Below are positions 18,636 through 28,115 of a stretch of DNA of 64,000 nucleotides, in pieces; within the stretch, counting starts at the first letter, position 1, and every line of letters begins with the position of its first letter. A program made the translations under genes and the position numbers. Under the pieces are notes generated by a model. It searched no databases and was not told where the DNA came from. It saw nothing but the letters and a program-made list of their open reading frames with translations. Origin of the DNA: G965216255 sp965216255 (GTDB lineage Bacteria > Bacteroidota > Rhodothermia > Rhodothermales > Bin80); NCBI GenBank assembly GCA_965216255.1, contig OZ244148.1, positions 1,736,001-1,800,000 of the forward strand. The letters run 5' to 3'.

Positions 18636-18695
18636 CTAAAGCGAGACAGGCTCCTAGTTGAGCGAGGTATCGCTGGATGTGTTGATTTGCCATTC

Positions 18696-19218
18696 AAGAG
18701 GTCCCACCACACTCCTTTCCAGATGCGACTTCGGCGGCCAGATGCCGCACCACAACGTTAGGCACCTGACTCTGATGGCGTCCGCGAAACCGCCCATCCA
18801 GGCGTGGCACGGGCCTCATGCTCCGCATTCCATTTCTTGGCAGCTGGTCCGGCGCAGAGGGTGCATCAACGCGGGCTTGCTCTGCCGTTTACCCAGATAG
18901 TTGTATAAACTTACAGCTTTGTCGATGTCTTGGCAGTAGCGATTTGCCGCTACGCCGCCTGGTCTACCTTTGCTTACCCGTCTGATGCGTGCCGACTTGT
19001 TCATCGGGTGCCTGGCTTATTCGTCTGTGTGTCCGACGGACTACGCATAGCTGCACGGCAGGGGCGGATTGTGAAGTTGTTTATATTCATTCCACTGGCA
19101 AAGCAGACAAAAGGCCATTCCGGGCCCATGCAAGGCAACCCAATCCCCGTGCCGTAGCACATGATTTGGTCTCGGGATGCCTCACCATGGAGGCTCCCAT
19201 CAATAATGGAAAGCACAC
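18696..19218. other. Gene-free stretch right of IR-R
   Basis: I see no coding frame with homology I recognise and no RNA gene. A short minus-strand frame at 18816-19004 (RPGGVAANRYCQDIDKAVS) is not convincing. The stretch may include the decayed end of the Tn5-type element that follows. Confidence 0.4.
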
Positions 19219-20329
19219 TCACTGTGCGATACCCACTTCGTATCCCAGCGTGGTCAGGCTCAGTCGATCGATGCCACGCCACATGATCTGGAAGCCGGCA
19301 GGGCCATCCCGGCTTCGGTTCTGATAGCCGCCCAGCACAGCCACCAGCAGGATCGCCTCCTGCAGCGTCCGGGGCCGTGGCAGCCGCACCCGGGCGCCGT
19401 AGCCAGACAAGAAGCGCAGCTCCATCTCCGTAAAAAAGACATCCGCGTCCAACTCCGGCACGGTACGCCCCAGCAGCGTTAACACCATGATGCGCCTGGC
19501 AATGCCGCAGTTAATCGCAATCGCCCGCTCCAGACGCAGCGCTGTAAATAGCGCCAGGCTCTCCACATTGCAACCACTCTTCAGGACCCGGAAGAAGTCC
19601 TCGATGCGCCACTTTTTAGCCTAGTAGTCCAGCACCTGCACGGCATCCGCAGCCGTGTGCGGTTCCATGCTCGTAAGCAAATACCACTCCACGGCCTTCT
19701 GGCCCGGCGGCGGCGCCGTCTCGCGGACATGGACCCCGTACATGGTCACAGGATCCATATCCTTAGTTGGTGGCCAGCAGCTCCAGACGCTGGAAACGGA
19801 CCTCGGCATGCGCCGGGCAGTAGCTGCGCCCGGGGCACTTCTTCTTGCGAGACGACTTCTGGCGCGCTGTCACGCTCCGGATCTCTATCTGCAGAGTGCA
19901 GGCCACAGGAGTGCTGCGAAGCGTCGCGTACAACTTCCGGCCCTTGGCCAGAAGCCGGTCATAGCGAACACGCACCAGCATCTCCACCCTCCCCCGCCTG
20001 CACTGCGCCTCGAAGAGCGCAAAATTGTCCGCCTCCCGGTTCATGATGCAGATGAGGCGGCTCTTGGGTGAGAGCCCTTCTGCCGCTTGGCATATGTCCA
20101 GATATCCTCGCTGCGACCGGGGCGCAAGTCGCCCCGTCTGTGGATCCCGCCAGCTGCACCGCAGCACTCCCAGTAGCAAGCCGTCTGCGGTATTGGCCAT
20201 CATCACATGCAGCAGCAACTGCCGCCCTGACTTCGACGGTGACGTGAAGGCCGTGGTTTCGTAATTGACGTGCAGTAAGGCAAATAGGATCGGTAAATTG
20301 TCGATAAATGAAAGTTGTGTGCAGTGCAT
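19219..20329 (-). pseudogene. Tn5-type (IS4 family) transposase, truncated and frameshifted
   Basis: Three minus-strand pieces make up one gene. The first (20329-19763) has GRQLLLHVMMANTADGLLLG, GYLDICQAA and IMNREADNFALFE, matching the Tn5-like region around the second catalytic Asp. A frameshift near 19790 leads to a piece with AVEWYLLTSMEP. An in-frame stop at 19621-19623 is followed by KKWRIEDFFRVLKSGC (the Y-x-x-R-W-x-I-E-x-F catalytic signature) and a C-terminus with VLGGYQNRS and IMWRGIDRLS. The N-terminal DNA-binding part is missing at the junction with the next element. It is inactive, and related to but not identical with the remnant at 6200-6471. Confidence 0.8.
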
Positions 20330-20341
20330 GGAGTAGTCTCA

Positions 20342-22075
20342 ATGTTCAGTGGGTCTGTTTCGTGCCTTACACCCATTAGGTTTGTGCGCACCCTCAAACG
20401 AAAAACTACCAAGAACGTCTCCGTACAGATCGTGTACGGGTACAGAAATACCGAAGGCAAACCCCGACTCAAGATCGTGCGCCACATGGGTAGCGCCCCC
20501 GAAGGCATGGCCCTAGGGGGCCCTGCTCGGTGTCGCCGAACTCGAAATGCGCCGCTTACAAGAGGAGAAACAACCCTCCCTCTTTCCCGCCGCCGATAGC
20601 GCAGACGAGATCCTCCTGGCTCGCAGGCGCAAGCAGCAAACATAACCGCTGCCCATCCGGGATGCCCGTGCCCTTGAGGAAACGAAGCGCGTGTGTGTGG
20701 GCTTCCATGAAGTTTTCAGAGCCCTCTGCGACCGGTTGGACCTCAGTGATGTCTTCACCGAAAGGCAGACCATGGCCCGGCGGCTGTTCCGGCAGGCCGT
20801 GCTGCTACGCCTGGCACCTCCAGAGAGCGGCCATGCCCGGCGGCTCTCCAAAGAAGAGGGCTCTGGAGTGCCGGTAGAGAAGTTTTACCGCATGATGGGC
20901 AGCGGTAAACGAAGGCCGTATCAGGCACCTGCAGGATATCGTCTCCCAAGAGGTGACGGGCCTCTTGGGCGGCAAGGTAGACGTGCACTTCTTCGATGTT
21001 ACGACGCTCAGCTTTGCTTCGGACAGTGAGGATGAGCTCTGGAAGAAGGGCTACAGCAAAGGCGGCAAGGTGCAGGTAGCGCTCATCCAGACAAGGCAGG
21101 CTCCGGATCAGCTCTTCGCCGGCATTACGACCGATGTCAAGACCTTGACCCCGGCCATAGCGGCGCTGCAGCAGCGCTTCGCCTTGGGCAAGGTGATCTT
21201 CGTAGCCGACGCCGGCATGATGAGTCAAGAGAACCTGGCGCTGCTTCTTAGCAAAGGATACGACTTCGTGGTGGCGGGCCGGCTGCGCTCCATGGGGAAG
21301 AAGGCTATGCACGACATCACGGCAGTACAAGAGTGGCAGCCCATGGCAGAAGGCCGCATGGTCACAGAAAGGCCGCCTGATCCTGCGGGCCTGTCCGAAG
21401 AAAGCGGCCAAGGATGCGCACGACCGGGAGAGGGCCGTAGAAAAGGCCAAGCTCAATCTGGCGCAGGGCGTCAAGGGAGGAGCGGTCGGTTCCTGGAAGT
21501 GGACCAGGGAGCGGTGAGTCTGAACGAATAGGCGATAGAAAAGACTAGGCCTTTGACGGCCTTCACGGCCTATGGACCAGCCTGGAGACGCTCGCACCGC
21601 AGGAGGTGTACGCCCAGAGCTGTGGCGGATAGAAGAAGGTTTCCGGGTGCGGAAGCGCGTGTTAGCAGTGCGTCCCAGCTTTTACTGGACGCGCAGCGTC
21701 GGGTGAAGGCGCACATGGCCATCTGTTTCGTGGGCCTTTGCACTACTGCGCATCTTGCGCTACCGGCATTTCAGCATGCACGGCGACAAGGGGCCGCTAA
21801 GTGAGGCGCGGATCCTGTCGGAGCTCTCGGCTGTGGATGTATCGGTATTGCGGGACCAGGGCACGGGCATGCGCTACGTGGCGTTCGCGGCCACAGGCGG
21901 GCAGCAGGTCCATCTCTACAAGGCGGTAAGTCTAACGTTGCAGCGGAGTACGGTCCCGCTGAAAGAGGAGTCCGGGGAGCAGCTTTCCTGGACGGCGTTA
22001 TTGTCCTGCAGCAAGGATGTGTTGTTGTGTTCAAACGAAGGAGTCGACCCAATACAAACAATACCTTATACCTAT
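20342..22075 (+). pseudogene. Second IS1634-like transposase, multiply frameshifted
   Basis: The plus-strand fragments follow the order of an IS1634-family transposase: FVRTLKRKTTKNVSVQIVYG and LKIVRHMGSAPEG at the N-terminus; ALCDRLDLSDVF; a central piece with KVDVHFFDVTTLSFASDSED, KGGKVQVALIQT and KVIFVADAGMMSQENLALL (catalytic Asp); and a C-terminal piece beginning RHFSMHGDKGPLSEARILSE. At least four frame changes separate them (around 20520, 20690, 20950 and 21380-21770). It diverges from the Tn5-type remnant on its left and on its right directly abuts the cut-off VPS10/BNR pseudogene, so its insertion or an associated deletion removed that gene's 5' part. Confidence 0.75.
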
Positions 22076-22079
22076 TAAA

Positions 22080-23572
22080 CCGTCGAAGTCAGGACGGACG
22101 ACGGCCTACTCCACGTAAGCGAGGATGACGGCGCAAGCGGGCGCCGCATCGACGTGGGAAGCATTCCGGGTATTCTCACCACCGCCTTTGTGAATAACGT
22201 CTACACCGATCTATTACGACGTCGACCTCGTGTATGTCGCCCTGGATAACCACAAGTTCGGAGACATGAACCCGTACTTGGTACGGAGTACGGACCGTGG
22301 ACAGACCTGGATTTCCATTGCCGCCAGCCGGCCGAAGCGGACGCTTGTGTGGCACATCGTGCAGGACCACGTGAACGCGTCCCTACTGTTTGCCGGCACG
22401 GAATTCGGGATTTACTTCACAGTAGACGGCGGCGGCGAATGGGTCAAGCTCGGAGGCGGCGCCCCAACGATATCATTCCGGGAAATAGCGATCCAGCGCA
22501 GGCAGAACAATCTCGTTGCGGCATCATTCGGCCGTGGCTTCTTCATCATGGATGATAACAGCCCGCTTCGGATAGTCTCCGGCGAGTTCTTCGCCAAGGA
22601 CGCCTACCTGTTTGCACTCAGAGACGCCTATCTCCACGTGCGCCGTGATGTCGCGGGCGGCTCCCAGGGACCGAACCACTATGCCGCGCCCAATCCGGAT
22701 TTCGGAGCCACGTTTACATACTACTTGAAAAACGGCTCCTCAACACTCCGGCAGCAGCGCAAGAGGCGCGAAAAGGCGCTCGGCAGCGCCGCCATTCCTT
22801 CTCCCCGGGTGGGACGTGCTGGAGAATGGGCTTAACGAAGTACCAGATGCCGTGCATGTGGTCGTATACGACGCCACCGGTGAAATGGCAGCACGCGTGC
22901 GCGCACATACTTCTGCCGGCTTCCACCGGGTGAGCTGGAATCTCCGTTATCCATCGAAAGCTGTGCTCGCGCCCGGAGAGCAAGCTGGAGGAAAAAGCGG
23001 TTTCTTGGCTACGGCCGGTACGTATACCACAGCTCTAGTGCGAACTTCCGCCGGCGTTGAGACTTCGCTTGCCGGGCCCGTTTCATTCGAGGTCGCTCCG
23101 CTGTATGAGCCGGCTCTCGAAGGGGCAGCGCCAGAGGAAATCATCCCCTTTCGCAAGGAACTGGAGCGGCTCCAGGGTGAGATAACCCTCTTCAGCCGCG
23201 CACTCGACGGCCAGTTGGACCGGATTGCGGCCATGTAGACGGCGCATTCCAGGGCTGATCGGCCGGAGGCCGGCATGGTGAGCCGCCTGCACGAAGCGCG
23301 CGAGATTCTCCTCGCCCTGAGGGTCCGGACTACCGGCTAGGGCACAAAGCCGTTGAGCGCAACCCACGTACGCCACAGTCCAGATTATCGGCAGGGTACC
23401 AGGCGCTCGGCACCACGTACGGACCGACCGCGATGCACCGGGAGTCCCTCGCCACCAGCGGCAGCGAGCTGTCAGTGTTCCAGTCCGAACTGGATGCTTT
23501 CACCCAGACCGTAATGGCCGGTCTTGAAGCGGCCCTGTCCGCGACCGGGGCGCCGCATATAGACGGCAGATA
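22080..23572 (+). pseudogene. 3' remnant of a VPS10/BNR-repeat (sortilin-like, glycosyl hydrolase-annotated) protein gene
   Basis: The remnant reads VEVRTDDGLLHVSEDDGASG, then, after a frameshift near 22210, YVALDNHKFGDMNPYLVRST, then LLFAGTEFGIYFTVDGGGEW and NLVAASFGRGFFIMDDNSPL. These are the Asp-box and beta-propeller motifs of the large secreted VPS10/BNR proteins common in Bacteroidota. A second frameshift near 22800 leads into a C-terminal beta domain (DAVHVVVYDATGEMAARV, GFHRVSWNLRYPS), and further breaks follow after 23238. Most of the gene, including any signal peptide, is missing upstream, where the IS1634-like pseudogene begins. It is not functional. Confidence 0.75.
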
Positions 23573-23576
23573 GCCT

Positions 23577-24179
23577 TCATTCCAGGGGACCGATCAAGAG
23601 CTCAGCGCGCACAGTCACTTCATCACCCGTGCGCAGCGATCCAAACATGGCCGTGGGTGCCTCAAGACCGAAATCGCTAATGAGCAGATTGTGGCTGCCC
23701 ATGAAGGCGACCATCCCGCCGCCGCGCATCGTTCCCATAACGGGAAAGCTGACCTCTTTGGTTTCAGGGCCGAGTGTGAGGCGACCGGCGGCTTCCAGAG
23801 TAAAGGTGCTGTCGCTGGTGACCGATACCGCACTAATATTCGTAAGCTCATAGGTCACGTCCGGGAATTCGTCAACCTGCATGGCCTTGTACATGGTACG
23901 ATCCATCAGGCTGCTCTTCTTACTCTTGATCATGCGCATGGGCACGACGAGCCGCACGCCCTCCAGGCCGGGCGCCGCGAGCACGAATTCCGCTTCCGGG
24001 TTCAGGACCACTTCTCCCTGTATTTCTGTGGCATAAACAGTCCATTCCGGCGTGTTATTGGAGGTGCCATCCACCCAGATCTGGCTCTCCGGCAGGAATG
24101 GATACGTGACCGGTTGCGCAAAAGCGGGCATCATCGCAACCAGTGTCAAAGCAAGAAGAGTGCTGGAAGTCTTTATCAT
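23577..24179 (-). CDS. YceI-like secreted protein
   Basis: The 200-residue product starts with a signal peptide (MIKTSSTLLALTLVAMMPAFAQ) and continues as an all-beta domain of the YceI type: SQIWVDGTSNNTPEWTVYAT, the VVPMRMIKSKKSSLMDRTMY segment, DEFPDVTYELTNI and the closing FGSLRTGDEVTVRAELLIG. YceI-family proteins are periplasmic or secreted lipocalin-like barrels that bind polyisoprenoid or amphiphilic ligands; the ligand here cannot be read from sequence. The length is typical. It stands alone, convergent with the pseudogene before it and divergent from the oxidoreductase run that follows; the shared 218-bp spacer (24180-24397) should hold promoters for both directions. Confidence 0.8.
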   Translation of the reverse strand: MIKTSSTLLALTLVAMMPAFAQPVTYPFLPESQIWVDGTSNNTPEWTVYATEIQGEVVLNPEAEFVLAAPGLEGVRLVVPMRMIKSKKSSLMDRTMYKAMQVDEFPDVTYELTNISAVSVTSDSTFTLEAAGRLTLGPETKEVSFPVMGTMRGGGMVAFMGSHNLLISDFGLEAPTAMFGSLRTGDEVTVRAELLIGPLE

Positions 24180-24397
24180 CTAACGGGCAAGCTGGTGGTG
24201 GCCGCAATATGTCTATTCTTCTAGGCTGGAAGGCGCGTCAATGTTTCGCGGCCCGGACGGGCTACCAAGATTATTAGCAGAATATGCAAAAGTCCGTGCG
24301 GGGGTAGAAATAGATTGGGCTGGGATGTAAATTAACTAGTCGCCCGATTTGGCGGCAGTGACCACCGAACGTTGCTTTCACCTTCCCCTAACGTGCG

Positions 24398-25822
24398 ATG
24401 CAAGAAACAATACGCGGATTAGCGACCACGGCCACACGCCGTGATTTTCTCAAGAAGAGCTCACTTGGCGCGGCTGCCGTTGTGGCCGGGGTGTCGGCTT
24501 CAGCCAGGCCACGAGCCTCCCGTGCTAAAGCGGCAACCATTGCGCCGGTGCTCGGTGCCAACGACCAGCTGGTCATTGGATTCATCGGAGTCGGAGGACA
24601 GGGATTTAACTCCCACCTGCTGAATGTCATAAACATCGACTCCGAAGGCAAGCCGCGGCACGAAGTGCAGCTTAATGCCATTGGCGCTGCCGCCTGCGAC
24701 CTGTATTCCGTGCGCCGCGACCGCGCATTCGAAGCCCTCGATGGCGCACGCCAGGCCGCCGGGCGTGAGGCTAAAGTCACGGTCCACGAAGATTACCGCG
24801 CCATTCTGGACAACCCCGACATCGACGCCGTCTTCATTGGTACCGTCGACCATTGGCATACCAAGATCGCGATGGACGCCATGGATGCCGGCAAGCATGT
24901 GTACTGTGAAAAACCCATGACGCGGTACCTGGCCGAAGGCTTCCAGATCTATGACAAGGTCATAGAGACAGGCAAGAAATTCCAGGTCGGATCCCAGTAC
25001 TGCTCGGAAGGTAAGTGGCATGCGGCCGCCGAGATGATTCGGAACGGGAAGGTTGGCCCGCTGGTCTTGGCGCAGGACTCCTATATGCGCAATTCGCCGG
25101 ACGGCGAATGGAATTACTACCAGCTGGAAGACGCAGTCGTGCCCGGCGAGACTCTGGACTGGTCCACTTGGCTGGGCCCCGTTTCGGAGAGAGAGTTCAA
25201 CCCGCAGCACTACCATCGCTGGCGCAAGTACTACCCGTACTGCGCGGGCATTCTAGGCGACCTTCTTGCCCACCGCATCCACCCGCTGCTCATAGCCACA
25301 GGTGCACCGCAATTCCCGAAACGGGTATGCTGCATAGGCAACAAGGCCATAACGGACGCCACGCTGGGACCCGAGGACCGCTCGGTTACGGAAAACACGC
25401 AGGTGCTGGCTGAATTCCCCAGTGGCCTGTGCATGTTGATTACGGGCAGCAGCGTCAACCAGCAGGGCCTGCCCCAGGTCATCCGGGGCAATGAAGGCAC
25501 ACTGTATTTTGGCGGCGGCCGCGTCGAACTGCGACCCGAACGGCCCTTTGCCGATTTGGTCGACCCTGAAACAGTCGAAAACATCGAACCGGGTGTAAGT
25601 GTCCCCGCCCACATCGACGACTTCTTCTCGGCCATTCGCGACGACCACATGCCCAACGGCAACATTGACGTAGCCATTAGGGCGCAGACCATCATCTCGA
25701 TGGCCGAGATGTCGGAACGGCTCGGCGAGATGCTTTACTTTGACGAGAAGACCCGCAGCCTCAGCACGGGTAGCGGCACGAAGATCGAAGCCATTACGTA
25801 CGGCACGCTGGAAGAGTCCTAG
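24398..25822 (+). CDS. Tat-exported Gfo/Idh/MocA-family oxidoreductase
   Basis: The 474-residue product begins with a twin-arginine leader (TRRDFLKKSSLGAAAVVAGV), so the folded protein with bound nucleotide is predicted to be exported. Next comes a Rossmann fold (VIGFIGVGGQGFN), the VFIGTVDHWHTKIAMDAM strand-turn and the family hallmark EKP (VYCEKPMTRYLAEGFQI), which contributes the catalytic Lys. The C-terminal sheet domain contains WSTWLGP and the HYHRWRKYYPY segment. Such enzymes reduce or oxidise sugars or inositols with NAD(P); this exported group is common in Bacteroidota and Planctomycetota polysaccharide use. The substrate is unknown. It is the first gene of a three-gene run with apbE and a second oxidoreductase. 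Confidence 0.9.
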   Translation: MQETIRGLATTATRRDFLKKSSLGAAAVVAGVSASARPRASRAKAATIAPVLGANDQLVIGFIGVGGQGFNSHLLNVINIDSEGKPRHEVQLNAIGAAACDLYSVRRDRAFEALDGARQAAGREAKVTVHEDYRAILDNPDIDAVFIGTVDHWHTKIAMDAMDAGKHVYCEKPMTRYLAEGFQIYDKVIETGKKFQVGSQYCSEGKWHAAAEMIRNGKVGPLVLAQDSYMRNSPDGEWNYYQLEDAVVPGETLDWSTWLGPVSEREFNPQHYHRWRKYYPYCAGILGDLLAHRIHPLLIATGAPQFPKRVCCIGNKAITDATLGPEDRSVTENTQVLAEFPSGLCMLITGSSVNQQGLPQVIRGNEGTLYFGGGRVELRPERPFADLVDPETVENIEPGVSVPAHIDDFFSAIRDDHMPNGNIDVAIRAQTIISMAEMSERLGEMLYFDEKTRSLSTGSGTKIEAITYGTLEES

Positions 25823-25887
25823 CGGGCCTCGCTCCGCATTTGGGGAGTCGGGCACACGTGCGTCCGGTTCCCCTTTGTTTTCTTGCC

Positions 25888-26823
25888 ATGCATACCGTGC
25901 GGCTGGCCTTGGCTGCCATGGCGACGCGGTTCGAGCTGGTGCTCCACGGCAGCGATCCCGTGCAGCTTCGCGCCGCTGGCGAGGAGGCCCTGCAAGAGAT
26001 AACGATGCTCGAGGAAGCGCTGAGCTTCTACCGACCCGCGAGCGAACTCAGCCGCGTCAATCGGCAGGCGGCCTCTCATCCAGTCGCCGTTAGCCCCCGC
26101 CTCTTTCAACTTCTGATGGAGGCGCAGAGGCTATACCACGATACAGACGGGGCTTTCGACGTCACTATCGGGCCGCTCATGAAGTGCTGGGGATTCGCCG
26201 ACGGGTCCGGCGTCTGGCCCGCGGCGGAGGCGCTGGATCGCGCCCGGGATGTGACGGGCATGCATCTGGTGGAATTGGACCGAGCGCGCAGAGCGGTCCG
26301 CTTCGCGCGCGCCGGCGTGCAAATCGACCTCGGCGCCATAGGCAAAGGCTACGCCATTGAGGAAGCCGCGGCAATCCTGCGGGCCTGTGGCATCGAGAGC
26401 GCCTTCCTGCATGGAGGCACCAGCACCATGATTGCCCTGGGGCAGCCACCGGACCAAGAAACTTGGAAGGTAGCCATAACAGGACCGGATGACTGTACGG
26501 TGGCGGCCGTCGTGCCGCTAAGAGACGAGGCCCTTTCCGTCTCCGCTGCCTCCGGCAAGGCTTTCCGCGAGGGCGAAACCACGTATGGCCACGTGATTGA
26601 TCCCCGGACGGGAATCCCCGTGCAGGGCGCCTTAGTCGCAGCCGCCACGCATGCATCCGCTACCGTCAGCGATGCCCTCTCCACTGCACTCCTGGCTCTT
26701 GGATGCGGAGATGGGAAATTGGCTTCCGCGTTCGGCAATAGTATTCGTACGTTGGTATTTTGCGGGGCAGCAGCCAACCCTGAAATCCAGGCTAACGGGA
26801 TTACACCGCTAGCACACGCATAA
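25888..26823 (+). CDS. apbE: FAD:protein FMN transferase
   Basis: The 311-residue product shows the ApbE pattern: LALAAMATRFELVLHG at the start of the fold, DVTIGPLMKCWGF, the FAD-binding DLGAIGKGYAIEEAA, LHGGTSTMIALGQPP, SVSAASGKAF and HVIDPRTGIP. ApbE moves FMN from FAD to a Thr or Ser of a target flavoprotein (Rnf, NQR or FMN-bind domain proteins), usually outside the cytoplasmic membrane. I chose the ATG at 25888; a TTG further upstream is open but adds a leader without homology. No signal peptide or lipobox is obvious, which is unusual because most ApbE proteins are exported. It lies 65 bases after the first oxidoreductase and 11 bases before the next. Confidence 0.9.
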   Translation: MHTVRLALAAMATRFELVLHGSDPVQLRAAGEEALQEITMLEEALSFYRPASELSRVNRQAASHPVAVSPRLFQLLMEAQRLYHDTDGAFDVTIGPLMKCWGFADGSGVWPAAEALDRARDVTGMHLVELDRARRAVRFARAGVQIDLGAIGKGYAIEEAAAILRACGIESAFLHGGTSTMIALGQPPDQETWKVAITGPDDCTVAAVVPLRDEALSVSAASGKAFREGETTYGHVIDPRTGIPVQGALVAAATHASATVSDALSTALLALGCGDGKLASAFGNSIRTLVFCGAAANPEIQANGITPLAHA

Positions 26824-26834
26824 CGGTCCTTATT

Positions 26835-28115
26835 ATGAATCCTACCGACGCCCACCAGCTAAGCCGGCGCAAATTTCTGAAGGCTGGCAGCATGGCATCG
26901 CTCTTCGGCCTCAGCGGTGCCGTCGAAATTGTGCCTGATCGCGCGTTTCCGCGCGCGCGCGCGCGTAGCGGTGCCCCCGTTAGTTGTGGCATTATCGGCT
27001 ACGGAGCGCGCGGACGTGAGCTTGCAGCAACACTCTTGCGCATTCCGGACGCACAGGTTACTGCCATATGCGATTCCTACCAGACCATGCTTCGACGCGC
27101 TTCCCGCGAAGTGCCCGAGGCCAGCACCCATACGGATTACCGCGAAGTGCTTGACAACCCGGGAATTCGTGCCGTCCTTGTTGCCACGCCCACCCACCTG
27201 CACCGGGACCTGGTCCTGGCTGCGCTCGATGCAGGCAAAAACGTGTACTGCGAAGCGCCCATGGCCTCCACTATCGAGGACGCCCGTACTATGGCAATGG
27301 CCGCACGGGAGGCGCCCGACAGGATTCTTCAGATTGGCCAGATTTTTCGCTCCAATCCCCAGCACCGATCCGTCTTCCAGTTTATTCGGAGCGGGGCGCT
27401 CGGACGTCCATCCATGGGCCGCGCCCAGTGGCATGCCAAACAGAGCTGGAGGCGCGCCTCACCCAATGCCGACCGGCAGCGTGCGCTGAACTGGCGTCTG
27501 GATGCCGATGTGTCCACCGGCCTTGTCGGCGAAGTGGGTCTGGTCCACCTTGATGTAGGCTTCTGGGTGCTAAATGCACTGCCCAAGGCCGTCACAGGCT
27601 TCGGTCAGGTCATGGCATGGGACGACGGGCGGACGGTGGCCGATACCATCCAGGCCATATTCGAATTCCCGAGCGGCCTTCATTTGGCGTATGACGCAAC
27701 GCTCGCCAGCTCTTTCGACGCGGCCTATGAGATCTATTACGGCACTGACAGCGCCATCATTTTCCGGGACAGGGGGAAGGCCTGGATGTTCAAGGAGGTG
27801 GATGCACCGCTGCTAGGATGGGAAGTCTACGCTCGAAGGGACAAGTTCTACAAAGAGACGGGCATCGCCCTCCTGGCGAATGCAACCCAGTTGGACGCTC
27901 AGAATCAAGACCCTACCGAGGATGACCCGTCCGTGGAGACACCGCTCTGGTACGCGCTGCAGGAATTCATGGACAACCATGCCTTCGGCCCCTACCCGCC
28001 TGCGGCCAACTACGCGCGAGGCCTGGAGGCTGCAGCCGTAGCCATTACGGCCAACGATGCCATCCGGCAGAATACGCGCCTGGAAATCGACCCCGCGCTC
28101 TACACGCTGGACTAA
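26835..28115 (+). CDS. Second Tat-exported Gfo/Idh/MocA-family oxidoreductase
   Basis: The 426-residue product carries a twin-arginine leader (SRRKFLKAGSMASLFGLSGA), a Rossmann fold starting CGIIGYGARGRELA, and the VLVATPTHLHRDLVLAALDA turn. The usual EKP is replaced by EAP (VYCEAPMASTIEDAR), so the lysine of that motif is absent. A similar EAP variant is known among exported relatives, and whether it is catalytic is open. The rest matches the family C-terminal domain (TGLVGEVGLVHLDVGFWVLN). A run of about seven CG dinucleotides at 26948-26965 lies just after the leader and could slip during replication. The gene follows apbE with 11 bases between and ends the run. Confidence 0.88.
   Translation: MNPTDAHQLSRRKFLKAGSMASLFGLSGAVEIVPDRAFPRARARSGAPVSCGIIGYGARGRELAATLLRIPDAQVTAICDSYQTMLRRASREVPEASTHTDYREVLDNPGIRAVLVATPTHLHRDLVLAALDAGKNVYCEAPMASTIEDARTMAMAAREAPDRILQIGQIFRSNPQHRSVFQFIRSGALGRPSMGRAQWHAKQSWRRASPNADRQRALNWRLDADVSTGLVGEVGLVHLDVGFWVLNALPKAVTGFGQVMAWDDGRTVADTIQAIFEFPSGLHLAYDATLASSFDAAYEIYYGTDSAIIFRDRGKAWMFKEVDAPLLGWEVYARRDKFYKETGIALLANATQLDAQNQDPTEDDPSVETPLWYALQEFMDNHAFGPYPPAANYARGLEAAAVAITANDAIRQNTRLEIDPALYTLD

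Larger units (their letters stand above)
15950..18695. repeat. Right inverted repeat (IR-R), split by the IS1634-type insertion
   Basis: The partner of IR-L consists of 15950-16469 and 18636-18695; the 2,166 bases in between are the inserted element. The inner part contains the giant gene's first codons and 5' region, and the outer part ends in sequence matching the start of IR-L (rc of the segment around gtgttgatttgccattcaag). Compared with IR-L it carries a 2-bp insertion (ggtgtggattt versus ggtggattt) and a few substitutions. Confidence 0.88.
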
